Shown: positions 44,180 through 53,273 of the stretch, piece by piece
Position numbering within the stretch: the stretch's first letter is position 1
How the letters are laid out: the number at the start of each line of letters is the position of its first letter
Source: Bacillota bacterium LX-D
Lineage (GTDB): Bacteria > Bacillota > DUOV01 > Zhaonellaceae
Direction: 5' to 3'
DNA length: 64,000 nucleotides
Assembly (NCBI GenBank): GCA_031628995.1
Contig: JAVLUO010000007.1
Span: 1 to 64,000, forward strand
Notes under the pieces: model-generated
Told to the model about the DNA's origin: nothing
Database searches by the model: none
What the model saw: only the letters and a program-made list of their open reading frames with translations
Position numbers and translations under genes: made by a program

Positions 44180-44947
44180 TTAGTACTTCTCTCTTTTGCT
44201 TACTCTCCAAGCTAGTAAAATCCCCGCTAAAACAATTAAAATTACGCTAACCACTTGAGCCGCTCGCAAAGGGCCCAGCATTAAACTATCTGTCCTTAAT
44301 CCCTCAATCCAAAAACGCCCTAGAGAGTACAAAGCTAAATAGCTTAAAAAAATAGTTCCAGCAGGAAGTTTACGTCGGCTGAACCAAAGTAAAAAGATAA
44401 ATACAGCTAAATTCCAAAGGGATTCATAAAGGAAAGTAGGATGATGATATGCTCCTCCAATATACATGCCCTTTTGAATAAAATCAGGAAAATGGCTAAT
44501 AAACTCTAAGGAAACAACCCCTCCATAGGCCTCCTGGTTAAAAAAATTGCCCCAACGGCCAATTGCTTGCCCTAAAATTAAACTAGGAGCAATAATATCT
44601 GCCATCTGCCAAAAATTTAACTTTTGACTTCTTATGTAAAGATAACCTGCTAACACCCCTCCTAGCAATCCACCGTGAATAGCCAGCCCCCCATGCCATA
44701 CAGCTATTACCTCCAAAAGACCATTTTGGACATATTCAGGCCAATTGAAAATAACATAATAGAGCCGCGCCCCAAATAAGGCCGATGGCACTGCAATCAA
44801 AATCAAATTTAAAATATGTTCCGGATTAATTCCCCGTTTAGTAGCTCTCCGATAAGCTAGAATAGTTCCCAGGCCTAAAGCCAAGCTAATTAAAATACCA
44901 TACCAGCGAATGGTTAAAGGCCCTATTTCAATTGCAACTGGACTCAT
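44180..44947 (-). CDS. lgt: Prolipoprotein diacylglyceryl transferase
   Basis: Attaches diacylglycerol to the lipobox Cys of prolipoproteins, such as the GerC, PrsA and SpoIID-like proteins of this window. The 255-residue membrane enzyme has seven helices, WHGGLAIHGGLLGG (with the essential His) and the signature GQAIGRWGNFFNQEAYGG. The start is ATG 44947 behind AGAGGTGG; the reading from 45052 would add 35 residues without support. It converges on no gene and ends in its own terminator. Confidence 0.94.
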   Translation of the reverse strand: MSPVAIEIGPLTIRWYGILISLALGLGTILAYRRATKRGINPEHILNLILIAVPSALFGARLYYVIFNWPEYVQNGLLEVIAVWHGGLAIHGGLLGGVLAGYLYIRSQKLNFWQMADIIAPSLILGQAIGRWGNFFNQEAYGGVVSLEFISHFPDFIQKGMYIGGAYHHPTFLYESLWNLAVFIFLLWFSRRKLPAGTIFLSYLALYSLGRFWIEGLRTDSLMLGPLRAAQVVSVILIVLAGILLAWRVSKREKY

Positions 44948-45089
44948 TTTTCCACCTCTTTGCAGTTTATTATGGTACAAGCTAATTTTAAAGTCAAGAA
45001 AATGAGAGCCAAGCTTTGTAATTAATACCTCTTTTTGCTTTCCATTAGCCAATAGCAGCTAAGCTTAACTGCTTTTACTTCTTAACTAA

Positions 45090-45292
45090 TTACTTATTGA
45101 CTACCTCTACAGTTCCTCCGGCTTTAGTAATACTATCTACTATTGCTGCGAAGGATCCATTATCTCCACTAAAATAGTTCCCGGCAGTTGAGGACAGGTT
45201 TCTTGCTGTTGAACAACAGGCGCCGTACTTCTTTCATTAATATTTTTAATATTTTTGAAAAATGGACCATTAACATTTTGGACAGTTGTCAT
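45090..45292 (-). CDS. Small gene of unknown function, possibly frameshifted
   Basis: The 493 bp between lgt and the second ger operon contain only this candidate. From ATG 45292, with GAGGA six bases upstream, a 50-codon frame (TTVQNVNGPFFKNIKN...) runs to a TAG at 45140. A second frame, open from about 45245 to a TAA at 45090, reads STAGNYFSGDNGSF, AAIVDSITKAGGTVEVVNK and looks more protein-like. They may be two halves of one gene joined by a frameshift, or the 50-aa protein may stand alone. No family is recognised. Confidence 0.35.
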
Positions 45293-45449
45293 TTCGCTTC
45301 CTCGCTTTCGTTTTTTTTATAGTATATTTTATAATCTTTAAGGAAATATGTTACAACAGAGGAAAATTATTTATTACCCTGTAGGTAAAATTTCTTGCAT
45401 TTTTTTCTAAAAGTTACAAAAGATATAAAAAAATGATAGCTTGGTGATA

Positions 45450-47309
45450 AATTTGCCTTCAAATAACGAACAGCCAAAAAAACAAACTCTATTTCAAAAG
45501 GTGCTTTCTTTTTTAGCCTATAAGCCTCCTACTAACAGTGGATTCATTCTCGAGGAACTTCCCAACGAAAGCGACCAAAGAGTCAGTCCAGAAGAGAGAG
45601 AGAATTTAGATTATGGTGGTTCCCAGGGAAACTTAGAGAATACAAACGACAATGAGAAAGGCCCGAAACGGCCCATTCGAGCCAAGGAATGGCGGCGGGT
45701 AAAAGATATAGGTAAAAAACAGCAACAGCCATGGAAAAAAGAAAAACAACAGCCAAAGCAAGAGGATCAGCAACGGCCGAAAAAGCAGACCCAGGATGAA
45801 ATTTCAGTGGATATTGATGTAAGTTTAGAAATCTTAAAAAGAGAATTTAGCATCCCGGGAAATGCCGATGTAGTAATTAGGGAGTTTAAAATTAATAAAC
45901 AAATTAAAGCTTTTGTGATTTATATCGATGGCATGGCAGACCGAAATACAATTAATGATTTTATTTTACGCCAGCTGATGGATGCGGAATTATTTAAAGA
46001 TTATCAGGGTGAAAACGTTATCCGGTATATTAATGATAATGTTTTGCCTGTAAGTCAAGCGAAAAAACTCCTAAACTACCAAGATGCTATTACCCAAGTT
46101 TTAATGGGAGTGACGGTACTTTTCGTAGATGGCTACACTTGTTGTCTGGCTATTGAAAGTCGGGGCTTTGAAAAAAGGGGAATTGATAAACCTTCTACGG
46201 AATCCGTAGTCAGAGGTTCACAAGAGGCATTCACAGAAGCTCTAAAAACAAATACTACTCAAATCAGAAGAATTATTAAAAATAAAAACCTTGTCAACGA
46301 ATTTATGTCTGTAGGTCGAGAAAATAACTGTTTAGTTTCCATTATGTACATTAGAGGCATTGCCAACCCAGACATAGTTAAAGAAATAAAGCGGAGAATT
46401 AAAAGCATTAAAACCGACTTTATTGGCGGCGACGGCATGCTGGAACAACTCATTGAAGATGATCCGTTTGGCTTGACCCCTCAGGTCTTGACAACGGAGC
46501 GGCCTGATAGAACTGCCTCCCATCTATTGGAAGGTAAAGTGGCAGTCATTGTGGAAGGCACACCATTTGCAATGGTCATGCCCATCACTTTTTTATCGCT
46601 GATGCATTCCCCGGAAGATTCCTTTTTACGCTGGCAGTACGGCTCTGCACTACGTATGGTCCGAATTATAGGTTTACTGGTCGCATTGCTGACTCCAGGC
46701 ATGTATATTGCTTTAGTTAATTACCATCAGCAGATGATTCCAACAGACCTTGTATTTTCTATTGCCAAATCAAGAGAGGCAGTACCTTTTCCAACAGTCA
46801 TTGAGGTATTGCTCATGGAATTTTCCTTTGAATTAATTCGGGAAGCAGGTCTGCGGATGCCCAGTTTAATCGGCAATACACTAGGTATTATTGGAGCTTT
46901 AATTTTAGGCCAGGCAGCCGTTGGTGCTGGAATTGTCAGCCCTATTTTAATTATTGTCGTAGCACTAACAGGCCTGGGAAGCTTTACTATTCCCAACTAT
47001 TCTTTAGCTTTTGCCGCCCGAATCATTCGCTTTGTTTTTATCTTTCTAGGCAGCATCTTGGGATTTTTTGGCATTGCTGCCGGTTTAGTAGCTGCTTTTT
47101 CTATTTCTTCCGGCCGGAGAAATTTTGGAGTGCCTTTCTTCACCCCTGGCTGGCCTAAGGCCAAAAGCAGTTCTGACTTAATTATTCGTTACCCTATTTG
47201 GAAACAGGAAAATAGACCTGATCATATTAATCCTATTAATAAGCGGCGGCAGCCAAAAATTTCTCGAGGCTGGATCCAGACTGAGCCTCCAGAAGGGCAA
47301 AAGGAGTAG
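45450..47309 (+). CDS. gerA: Spore germination protein GerA, second operon
   Basis: A germinant receptor A subunit of about 619 residues, about 90 longer than the first GerA. The extra length is a charged, Gln/Lys/Pro-rich N-terminal region (about 30-125), as in some clostridial and Bacillus GerA paralogues. The core has ESVVRGSQEAFTEALKTNT, TERPDRTASHLLEGKVAVIVEGTPFAMVMP and the membrane part IGLLVALLTPGMYIALVNYHQ. TTG 45450 is preferred, following GGTGAT as in the first gerA; GTG 45441 is the alternative. Confidence 0.92.
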   Translation, partial: NLPSNNEQPKKQTLFQKVLSFLAYKPPTNSGFILEELPNESDQRVSPEERENLDYGGSQGNLENTNDNEKGPKRPIRAKEWRRVKDIGKKQQQPWKKEKQQPKQEDQQRPKKQTQDEISVDIDVSLEILKREFSIPGNADVVIREFKINKQIKAFVIYIDGMADRNTINDFILRQLMDAELFKDYQGENVIRYINDNVLPVSQAKKLLNYQDAITQVLMGVTVLFVDGYTCCLAIESRGFEKRGIDKPSTESVVRGSQEAFTEALKTNTTQIRRIIKNKNLVNEFMSVGRENNCLVSIMYIRGIANPDIVKEIKRRIKSIKTDFIGGDGMLEQLIEDDPFGLTPQVLTTERPDRTASHLLEGKVAVIVEGTPFAMVMPITFLSLMHSPEDSFLRWQYGSALRMVRIIGLLVALLTPGMYIALVNYHQQMIPTDLVFSIAKSREAVPFPTVIEVLLMEFSFELIREAGLRMPSLIGNTLGIIGALILGQAAVGAGIVSPILIIVVALTGLGSFTIPNYSLAFAARIIRFVFIFLGSILGFFGIAAGLVAAFSISSGRRNFGVPFFTPGWPKAKSSSDLIIRYPIWKQENRPDHINPINKRRQPKISRGWIQTEPPEGQKE

Positions 47310-47314
47310 GTACA

Positions 47315-48421
47315 ATGCTTAAAGAAGGAAAAGTTGGAGTTTACGACACTATCTGTCTTCTAACGATTATGATTTCCTCTAAAGTTTTATTTAGCAGCGC
47401 ACGTAATGTTGTAGAAATAGCCGGAGGTGCTTCTTGGCTTCTAACAACGGTTTCCTCCTTAACGGCTTTACTAGGTTTTCTAATCTATTATCAACTGATT
47501 AAACGATTTCCGGGCCTAGAGTTAAATGAAATTTTAGAAATAGTTTTTGGAACTATTCTTGGTAAAATACTTTCTTTTGTACTTTGTCTATTGTTTTTCT
47601 ATAATTCTACCTTATTTATCAGGGAATTTGTTGAAGCCATTAAAATTTATGAGTATCCGATGACACCTCCTAGTTTTATTATGCTTTTTTTCATCCTAGC
47701 CTTAATAGCTGCACTCTACCATGGCTTAGAAGGTCTAACAAGAACTGCCAGCTTTTTCTTTTTATATATATTGGCAGGTATCGCAATGCTCCTTGCCCTG
47801 GGAATTTATCTTTATCGTTTGTCAAATTTATACCCCCTACTAGGCTATGGTCTGGGAGAAATTATTTTTCATGGTATTGAACGCAGTTCTGTCTACGGAG
47901 ATGTACTGCTTTTAACCATTGTTTTAAAATCATTGCAAGGGCAAGAGCATTTTAAAAAAATTGGGGTTATCTCTATTCTTCTTTCGGGACTAATTATTGC
48001 AATTTGTTTTTTGTGCTACTCCTTGGCCTTTCCCTATTTCGTAGGTTTAGAGAACACCATACCTTTATTAGGTCTAGCACGAACTATTGCCTATGGCAAC
48101 TTTTTTCAAAGATTTGAATCAATTTTTATTTTTGTGTGGAGTATCAGCGCCATTATAGCTACAGGTGCCAATTTGTATGCCGCTCTTAGCATCTACTGTA
48201 AAACATTAAGAATTAGCGATTTTCGGACGCTGCTGCCGCCCCTTTGCATCTTATTATTTGCCGTAGCATTTCTGCATGCTGACCTTTCTAATGTAGCTTA
48301 TATTTATGTCTCATTTTTTAGATTTTATGGGGGTATTATTTATTTTGGCATACCGCTGTTGACACTGCTGGTAGCTCTAATGCGGGGGAAAAAGAAAAAG
48401 GTGGCTCAACAAAATGCGTAA
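47315..48421 (+). CDS. gerB: Spore germination permease GerB, second operon
   Basis: A 368-residue membrane protein with about ten helices of the GerAB/APC type. It starts LKEGKVGVYDTICLLTIMISSKVLF, a divergent but recognisable first helix, and contains GLEGLTRTASFFFLYILAG. The conserved GGGI-type Gly run of the first GerB is replaced by SSARNVVEIAGGASW. It follows gerA by 5 bp and overlaps gerC by 8 bp, so it is probably translationally coupled. Confidence 0.88.
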   Translation: MLKEGKVGVYDTICLLTIMISSKVLFSSARNVVEIAGGASWLLTTVSSLTALLGFLIYYQLIKRFPGLELNEILEIVFGTILGKILSFVLCLLFFYNSTLFIREFVEAIKIYEYPMTPPSFIMLFFILALIAALYHGLEGLTRTASFFFLYILAGIAMLLALGIYLYRLSNLYPLLGYGLGEIIFHGIERSSVYGDVLLLTIVLKSLQGQEHFKKIGVISILLSGLIIAICFLCYSLAFPYFVGLENTIPLLGLARTIAYGNFFQRFESIFIFVWSISAIIATGANLYAALSIYCKTLRISDFRTLLPPLCILLFAVAFLHADLSNVAYIYVSFFRFYGGIIYFGIPLLTLLVALMRGKKKKVAQQNA

Positions 48422-49673
48422 AATAGCTTTGCTTTTATGTCTTTGCCTGCTTCTAACTATTTTACCCTCTGGCTGCTATGACCAAAGAGAGGTTAATGAA
48501 ATGGCCTATGTAATTGCTATGGGTTTAGACGTAGGTGTAAAAAATAAATTGCGGCTTACTTTGCAAATAGCTAATATGGGGCAAGCCCCAAATGGAGGCA
48601 TGGAACAAGGCAGCAGTCAAGTAGGGCCTGCTAATACAACCATCATCACTGTAGATTGTCCTTCGGTTTTTACAGGCTTAAATCTAGCCAATGTGGCCTC
48701 TTCCCGGCAAATTAATTTAATGCATAGTAAATTAATTGTCTTTTCGGAAAAACTAGCCCGCAGCGGAGATATAAATAAATATGCAGGGGCTATGCTGCGC
48801 TATCTGGAAATGCGGCGGATTATGAACGTAGTGGTTTCTAAAGGAGATGCTGAAACCTTTTTAAAAGAAAATAACTTTTTTATTGGTCAGGATCCTGTAA
48901 AGGATATATTTTTAATGATTAAGCAAGGTGCTTATTCCGGTTTTTACCCTCAGGTAACTTTAAACGACTTTTATAACGATCTTAAATCAACCTTAGAAGA
49001 GCCTTATGCTACCTTGGCCGGTGTAAACAATTTAAAAGAATTAGACACTAAGGAAATGAAAAATATGCAAAGTGAAATACACGAAGGGGATTATATTGCT
49101 GGGAAAACACCTCGGCGAAGCGGCAAAAAAAGTGAATATTTCGGCATGGCCGTTTTTCGGTCCGGCACAATGGTAGGAGAATTAACGGGAGAAGAGGCAA
49201 GAATTTTTCAATTCTTAAATGGCAAATTTGAATATGGTTTTTATACCATAAATGACCCTCAGAAACCGAATAACATTATCGCTTTAGCACTTCAGACTGG
49301 CAGAACGCCCAAAGTTAGCGTTGATTTACGTGGAGAAGTACCAAAAATAAAAGTTGAAGTGGATTTAGAAGGTTCCATCGCCTCGATTCAAAGCAGAATC
49401 AATTATGAAAACCCAAAATTAAAAAAACAATTGGAAAAAGCTTTTGAACAAGAAGTTAAAAGAAAAATGAATCAACTACTTTATAAATGTCAGCATGAGT
49501 ACCGCTCAGATATTTTTGGTTTTGCCAGAGCAGCTGTCTGGCAGTTTGCTACTATCCCCGATTGGCAAAATTACAATTGGTCAGCAAGATTTCCTGATGC
49601 GGAAATTACAGCTTCTGTTAATTTCCATATTCGTCGTACAGGAATGATCCTAAAATCGGCTCCTTTAAACTAA
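48414..49673 (+). CDS. gerC: Spore germination lipoprotein GerC, second operon
   Basis: A 419-residue Ger(x)C protein. The lipobox lies in LLTILPSGC, followed by YDQREVNEMAYVIAMGLD. It has RQINLMHSKLIVFSEKLARSG near residue 98, SEYFGMAVFRSGTMVGEL near 238 and a C-terminal HIRRTGMIL. It completes a full receptor set and is followed by a terminator-like hairpin. Confidence 0.92.
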   Translation: MRKIALLLCLCLLLTILPSGCYDQREVNEMAYVIAMGLDVGVKNKLRLTLQIANMGQAPNGGMEQGSSQVGPANTTIITVDCPSVFTGLNLANVASSRQINLMHSKLIVFSEKLARSGDINKYAGAMLRYLEMRRIMNVVVSKGDAETFLKENNFFIGQDPVKDIFLMIKQGAYSGFYPQVTLNDFYNDLKSTLEEPYATLAGVNNLKELDTKEMKNMQSEIHEGDYIAGKTPRRSGKKSEYFGMAVFRSGTMVGELTGEEARIFQFLNGKFEYGFYTINDPQKPNNIIALALQTGRTPKVSVDLRGEVPKIKVEVDLEGSIASIQSRINYENPKLKKQLEKAFEQEVKRKMNQLLYKCQHEYRSDIFGFARAAVWQFATIPDWQNYNWSARFPDAEITASVNFHIRRTGMILKSAPLN

Positions 49674-49688
49674 GAATAAAGTTTGATA

Positions 49689-49716
49689 AGGCTAGGGGGC
49701 CTTTCGGCCCTTTAGT
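49689..49716 (+). terminator. Terminator-like hairpin behind gerC
   Basis: GGGCC and GGCCC pair around a TTTC loop, followed by TTTAGTATATT. The T-tract is weak, so read-through into the next small gene is possible. Confidence 0.6.
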
Positions 49717-49762
49717 ATATTCTCAATCTTACGCAACACCTGGTAGTAGGAGGTAAACATAC

Positions 49763-49927
49763 ATGGTATTTTTTGGATATATATTGGTTATAGCCGTAGT
49801 TCTTCATACCTTAAGTTATGCTAAATTTAATTTAGACAAAGGAAATAAATTAGCAGCCTTTGGTGTTTCTCTGATTGCTCTTTTAGCCTTAATTCTGCCT
49901 ATTTACATCGGCATTATACTTAGCTAA
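49763..49927 (+). CDS. Small membrane protein (54 aa) downstream of the second ger operon
   Basis: A 54-residue protein too short for most ORF calls. It starts with ATG 49763, nine bases after GGAGG. It has two hydrophobic helices (about 2-17 and 33-53) with a short polar loop (KFNLDKGNK). It resembles the 75-residue protein after the first gerC in size class and place only. A role in the germinant receptor is an inference from position. Confidence 0.6.
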   Translation: MVFFGYILVIAVVLHTLSYAKFNLDKGNKLAAFGVSLIALLALILPIYIGIILS

Positions 49928-49943
49928 AAATCTATTTATGAGC

Positions 49944-50123
49944 CTAGGAGCGGCTTCTTTTTATTCTCATATAACGCACGATTAGTTCGTCTAGTTCGCA
50001 GCTTTTTTGATATATCTCCTGATCTAACAAACCTCTCTGGGAATTAATTGCCATTCTGGTCAATTCATCAGACTTAGACTTAATTCTTTTATACAGATAA
50101 CAATCTGCACCCATTTTTTTCAC
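49944..50123 (-). CDS. Spo0E-like aspartyl-phosphate phosphatase
   Basis: A 59-residue protein beginning MKKMGADCYLYKRIKS. Residues 41-51, SCELDELIVRY, match the S-x-x-L-D-x-L-I-x-x-Y signature of the Spo0E family, which removes phosphate from Spo0A and delays sporulation. The GTG start at 50123 is seven bases behind GGAGG; ATG 50114 is the alternative. Upstream lie a Spo0A-box-like TGTCGAA and two 12-bp direct repeats. It is read against the ger operon. Confidence 0.75.
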   Translation of the reverse strand: MKKMGADCYLYKRIKSKSDELTRMAINSQRGLLDQEIYQKSCELDELIVRYMRIKRSRS

Positions 50124-50140
50124 ATCTCCCCCTCCAACCC

Positions 50141-50205
50141 CTATATATTGTGGTGTACTCTGACCCTTGACAACTATATATTGTGTTTTATAGTATACTT
50201 CGACA
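50141..50205 (-). promoter_or_regulatory. Control region of the Spo0E-like gene: direct repeats and a Spo0A-box-like site
   Basis: CTATATATTGTG occurs exactly at 50141-50152 and 50174-50185, 33 bp apart. TTGTCA on the minus strand between them could be a -35 element. TGTCGAA, the core of the Spo0A box, is the complement of 50199-50205. Confidence 0.45.
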
Positions 50206-50393
50206 TCATTGGAAAATAACCTGCTAAATTTTACCGTTTATTTAAAATTTCTTACATTTTTCTGTAAAATAACTAAGAAAGCCGGTACTTAAGGTAATTT
50301 ATGTAAACAGGAAACTTTTACTCGCCTTCCTCATAACTTATTACTAGATTACAAAGGAGCTTAATATGTACAATATTGTAGGAGGTTGCCTTA

Positions 50394-50714
50394 ATGAGTA
50401 TGAATTTTGATAACTTGTTTGCCCAAGCAAATCAATTTAAGGAAAACATGGCCCAAGCCAAAAGAACTTTGGCTGTTAAAACCACGGAAGTAAAAGGCGG
50501 ACAAGGTGCTGTAAGTGTCATTATTAATGGGTTAGGGGAAATTAAAGAAATACGCTTATCTCCTAATGCCATGTCCACCCTGGGACGAGAAAAATTGCAA
50601 AGAGTCCTTACGGAAACAGTCAACGCAGCATTTGCCCGCTCCAAGGATTTTGCTGGGAAAACAATGTCTGAGCTAACAGGTATCGATATCAATAGCCTGT
50701 CTAATTTATTTTAA
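50394..50714 (+). CDS. YbaB/EbfC family nucleoid-associated protein
   Basis: A 106-residue DNA-binding protein. The family pattern is NFDNLFAQANQFKENMAQAKRTLA, then GAVSVIINGLGEIKEIRLSPNAM. The protein forms tweezer-like dimers on DNA. Unlike the usual arrangement it is not beside dnaX or recR here, so it may be a second copy; the sequence is divergent. It has its own terminator. Confidence 0.82.
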   Translation: MSMNFDNLFAQANQFKENMAQAKRTLAVKTTEVKGGQGAVSVIINGLGEIKEIRLSPNAMSTLGREKLQRVLTETVNAAFARSKDFAGKTMSELTGIDINSLSNLF

Positions 50715-50727
50715 GATTCCCCATCTT

Positions 50728-50750
50728 GCCCTTAAAAGGGCTTTTTTTTA
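50728..50750 (+). terminator. Terminator of the ybaB-like gene
   Basis: GCCCTT-AA-AAGGGC is followed by eight T residues. Confidence 0.9.
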
Positions 50751-50825
50751 TTAGTTCACCCTTTTCCCACCCTCTGAATATTAATATACCAGTAAAACTT
50801 TTTTTATGATTAAGAGGGTGAGTAA

Positions 50826-51830
50826 ATGGATCTTTTAGATAGACTTTTGAAAAAAACCCGTTATGACCTAATGAATATTTCCTCTAATATCGTAGGTGTA
50901 GGCAAGGGATTTAAAACAATCCACGGGGAAACAACAAATAAAGGATCTGTTGTAGTATTAGTGAATAAGAAACTGCCTCCTGAGGCACTAAGCAAGCGGG
51001 AAAAAGTTCCTGCCAAAATATATGATGTGGAAACAGATGTAATTGAGGTAGGGGATATTCGTCTTTTAGGACATACGGATTACATGCGCCCGGCACCTCC
51101 TGGTGTCAGCATCGGCCACTATAAAATTACAGCAGGTACTTTTGGAGCAGTGGTGAAAGACAAAGCTACTAAAAAAACCTTGCTGCTTTCTAATAACCAT
51201 GTTTTTGCCAATAGCTCTAATGGCAGAGATGGGCGCTGCAGAATTGGAGACCCTATTTATCAACCAGGTCCGTACGATGGAGGAACCAAAGACCAGTTAA
51301 TTGGTTACTTAGAAAGATTTATACCTATTTCCCGAGAATACACCCAAGCTGCCTGTCCCAAAGCTGCAGCTTTAGAGAGGGTAGGCAACAAAATATTACA
51401 CAGCGTTAAACCAAACTATCGAATGTCCCTGTTTAAAAAATCATCTGTTTGTAATTTAGTAGATGCGGCTGTAGCCCGGCCTATTTCTTATGATGCGATT
51501 ACGCCAAAAATCTTGGATATTGGGTATGTTCGGGGTGTGAAAGAAATTAGTTTAGGAATGAAGGTTAAAAAAAGTGGGCGTTCAAGCGGCTTTAATACAG
51601 GAATGGTGAGAGTTTTATCAACTACTCTAAAGGTTTCTTTAGGAGAAAACGACAATGTTTACTTCACCGATCAGGTTATAGCCGGCCCTATGGCTAGCCC
51701 TGGAGACAGCGGCGCCTTAGTTTTAGATGAAAATAACTACGCTGTGGGATTACTCTTTGCCGGCTCAGAGTCAGCAACTATTATTAACCGCATTCAAAAT
51801 GTTATGGATTTATTAAAAGTAGAATTTTAG
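50826..51830 (+). CDS. Trypsin-like serine protease domain protein
   Basis: A 334-residue protein of the chymotrypsin fold. The triad appears complete: His125 in LLLSNNHVFAN, Asp213 in NLVDAAVARP and Ser295 in SPGDSGALVL. Residues 20-80 form a small domain (NIVGVGKGFKTI) often seen before this type of protease in Clostridia. No signal peptide is visible, so it is probably intracellular or spore-associated. The role is unknown. GAGGGTGAGTAA precedes the ATG. Confidence 0.8.
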   Translation: MDLLDRLLKKTRYDLMNISSNIVGVGKGFKTIHGETTNKGSVVVLVNKKLPPEALSKREKVPAKIYDVETDVIEVGDIRLLGHTDYMRPAPPGVSIGHYKITAGTFGAVVKDKATKKTLLLSNNHVFANSSNGRDGRCRIGDPIYQPGPYDGGTKDQLIGYLERFIPISREYTQAACPKAAALERVGNKILHSVKPNYRMSLFKKSSVCNLVDAAVARPISYDAITPKILDIGYVRGVKEISLGMKVKKSGRSSGFNTGMVRVLSTTLKVSLGENDNVYFTDQVIAGPMASPGDSGALVLDENNYAVGLLFAGSESATIINRIQNVMDLLKVEF

Positions 51831-51847
51831 GGTTGAAAATTTTTAAT

Positions 51848-51892
51848 CAAAAGGTAAGCACATATTGTTTTAATATGTTTGCTTACCTTTTG
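51848..51892. terminator. Bidirectional terminator between the protease gene and ypeB
   Basis: CAAAAGGTAAGCA and TGCTTACCTTTTG are exact complements, with an inner CATATT/AATATG pairing. T-rich on both strands, it serves two convergent genes. Confidence 0.9.
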
Positions 51893-51898
51893 TTACAT

Positions 51899-53251
51899 CT
51901 AAAGAACTAAATTCCCCCCTGGCTGCTGCATAACTTTAAGGATGTTTTCCTCATCGCCATTAAGGGCGTTAATATAGATTAAATACTGCTCTTGTCTTAA
52001 GACGCCTTTAACTTCATATGTAAAAACTTCTTTTCCGTTTTCCAAAGGAATTATAGCCTGGCGCATACTTTCTACAACTACATTAGGATTGATTCTTGCT
52101 TTAACATCTCTTTCTGTGAGTTTCGCCTTAGGAATTTTTCTTGCGTGGTGTGCCATTAAATAGCTAAAGGATTCAAAACCTACTATTTCGCCGTTATCTA
52201 AAGCAACCTTAACTTTTAATTGGTCGGGGTAAATAACCACATTGTCTTGACAGTAAACGTAGGTAATAACTAAAGAATTATCTTGGGTAATCCTATATGT
52301 AGGAAGCATATACTGATAACCATTTTCCTTTAGAAATTGGTTTGCTTTATCCTCAGCCTCTTCCAGAGAAATTTTTTTACTGCCTATTGTCCGGTTATTA
52401 AGAACAGTAATTATATGTCCGCCTTTTTTGCTGACATCAACACTAATCAATCCCTTTGATTGATTAGGGTTTAAGATAAAGTTAAAGGCTGGAATTTTGC
52501 CATTAACTTGACTTGTTCTAATAATTCTATAATTTTGTTCCTTGGAAAAGGACAGAAACTTTTGAGCTTCTGCTGCAGCTTCTGAGGATACTAGGTTTTT
52601 TCCACTTAAACCTAATGGCTTTTTTAATTCCAGGTGATCCGAAAAGGGTCCATCATATATTAAGGTAGGCAAACCTTGAATGCGTTTTTCAATATCCACA
52701 AAATTTGCTAAATCCTTCTTGGGAGCAGCCTGGGCACTTTTGAGCCAATCAGTGTTTACGGCTGCATCTGTCCACCGAAAACCATCCTGATTAAAATTCG
52801 TTTCAATTTCATGTAAGTTTTCACTTAAACGTCCTGTTTCATCGTAAAAGTATTTCAACTTTTCATAATCCTTATTGCTTAGCTGCCTGCCATTGGCTTC
52901 TGCTCTAGCCAAAGTAAAACAATAATCTCCTAATTGATTGAGGAACTTACGGGTAGAAGCCATATTCACTTCTGTAATAGGCAACGCGGCCAATGAATTT
53001 TGGGCATCGGCAGCTCTATTCCAGATTTCTGTTAAGTAAAGAATATTGTGCTTTGGGGAACCGGAAATAAGACTTTTACCCAGTAATATTCTACTTTGCT
53101 CAACATGACTGACCAAATTGTAAAAATTATTTTGATAACCAGCTTCTAAAGCATAGGATAGCCTCTGTTTGCCGGCTCTTTCCCAGTTGCCCCAGGCAAA
53201 TAAGCCAATTACAAAAAGAGTTAATAGACCAATATAAAGTAGTTTACGCAT
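51899..53251 (-). CDS. ypeB: Germination protein YpeB
   Basis: A 450-residue protein needed for SleB stability and localisation in spores. An uncleaved N-terminal membrane segment (about 1-20) is followed by a helical domain (about 25-200). PepSY-like repeats make up the C-terminal half (KKISLEEAEDKANQFLKENGY and LTERDVKARINPNVVV). It follows sleB by 22 bp, the standard partner arrangement. Confidence 0.92.
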   Translation of the reverse strand: MRKLLYIGLLTLFVIGLFAWGNWERAGKQRLSYALEAGYQNNFYNLVSHVEQSRILLGKSLISGSPKHNILYLTEIWNRAADAQNSLAALPITEVNMASTRKFLNQLGDYCFTLARAEANGRQLSNKDYEKLKYFYDETGRLSENLHEIETNFNQDGFRWTDAAVNTDWLKSAQAAPKKDLANFVDIEKRIQGLPTLIYDGPFSDHLELKKPLGLSGKNLVSSEAAAEAQKFLSFSKEQNYRIIRTSQVNGKIPAFNFILNPNQSKGLISVDVSKKGGHIITVLNNRTIGSKKISLEEAEDKANQFLKENGYQYMLPTYRITQDNSLVITYVYCQDNVVIYPDQLKVKVALDNGEIVGFESFSYLMAHHARKIPKAKLTERDVKARINPNVVVESMRQAIIPLENGKEVFTYEVKGVLRQEQYLIYINALNGDEENILKVMQQPGGNLVL

Positions 53252-53273
53252 AAATGCTTCCTCCTAAATAATC

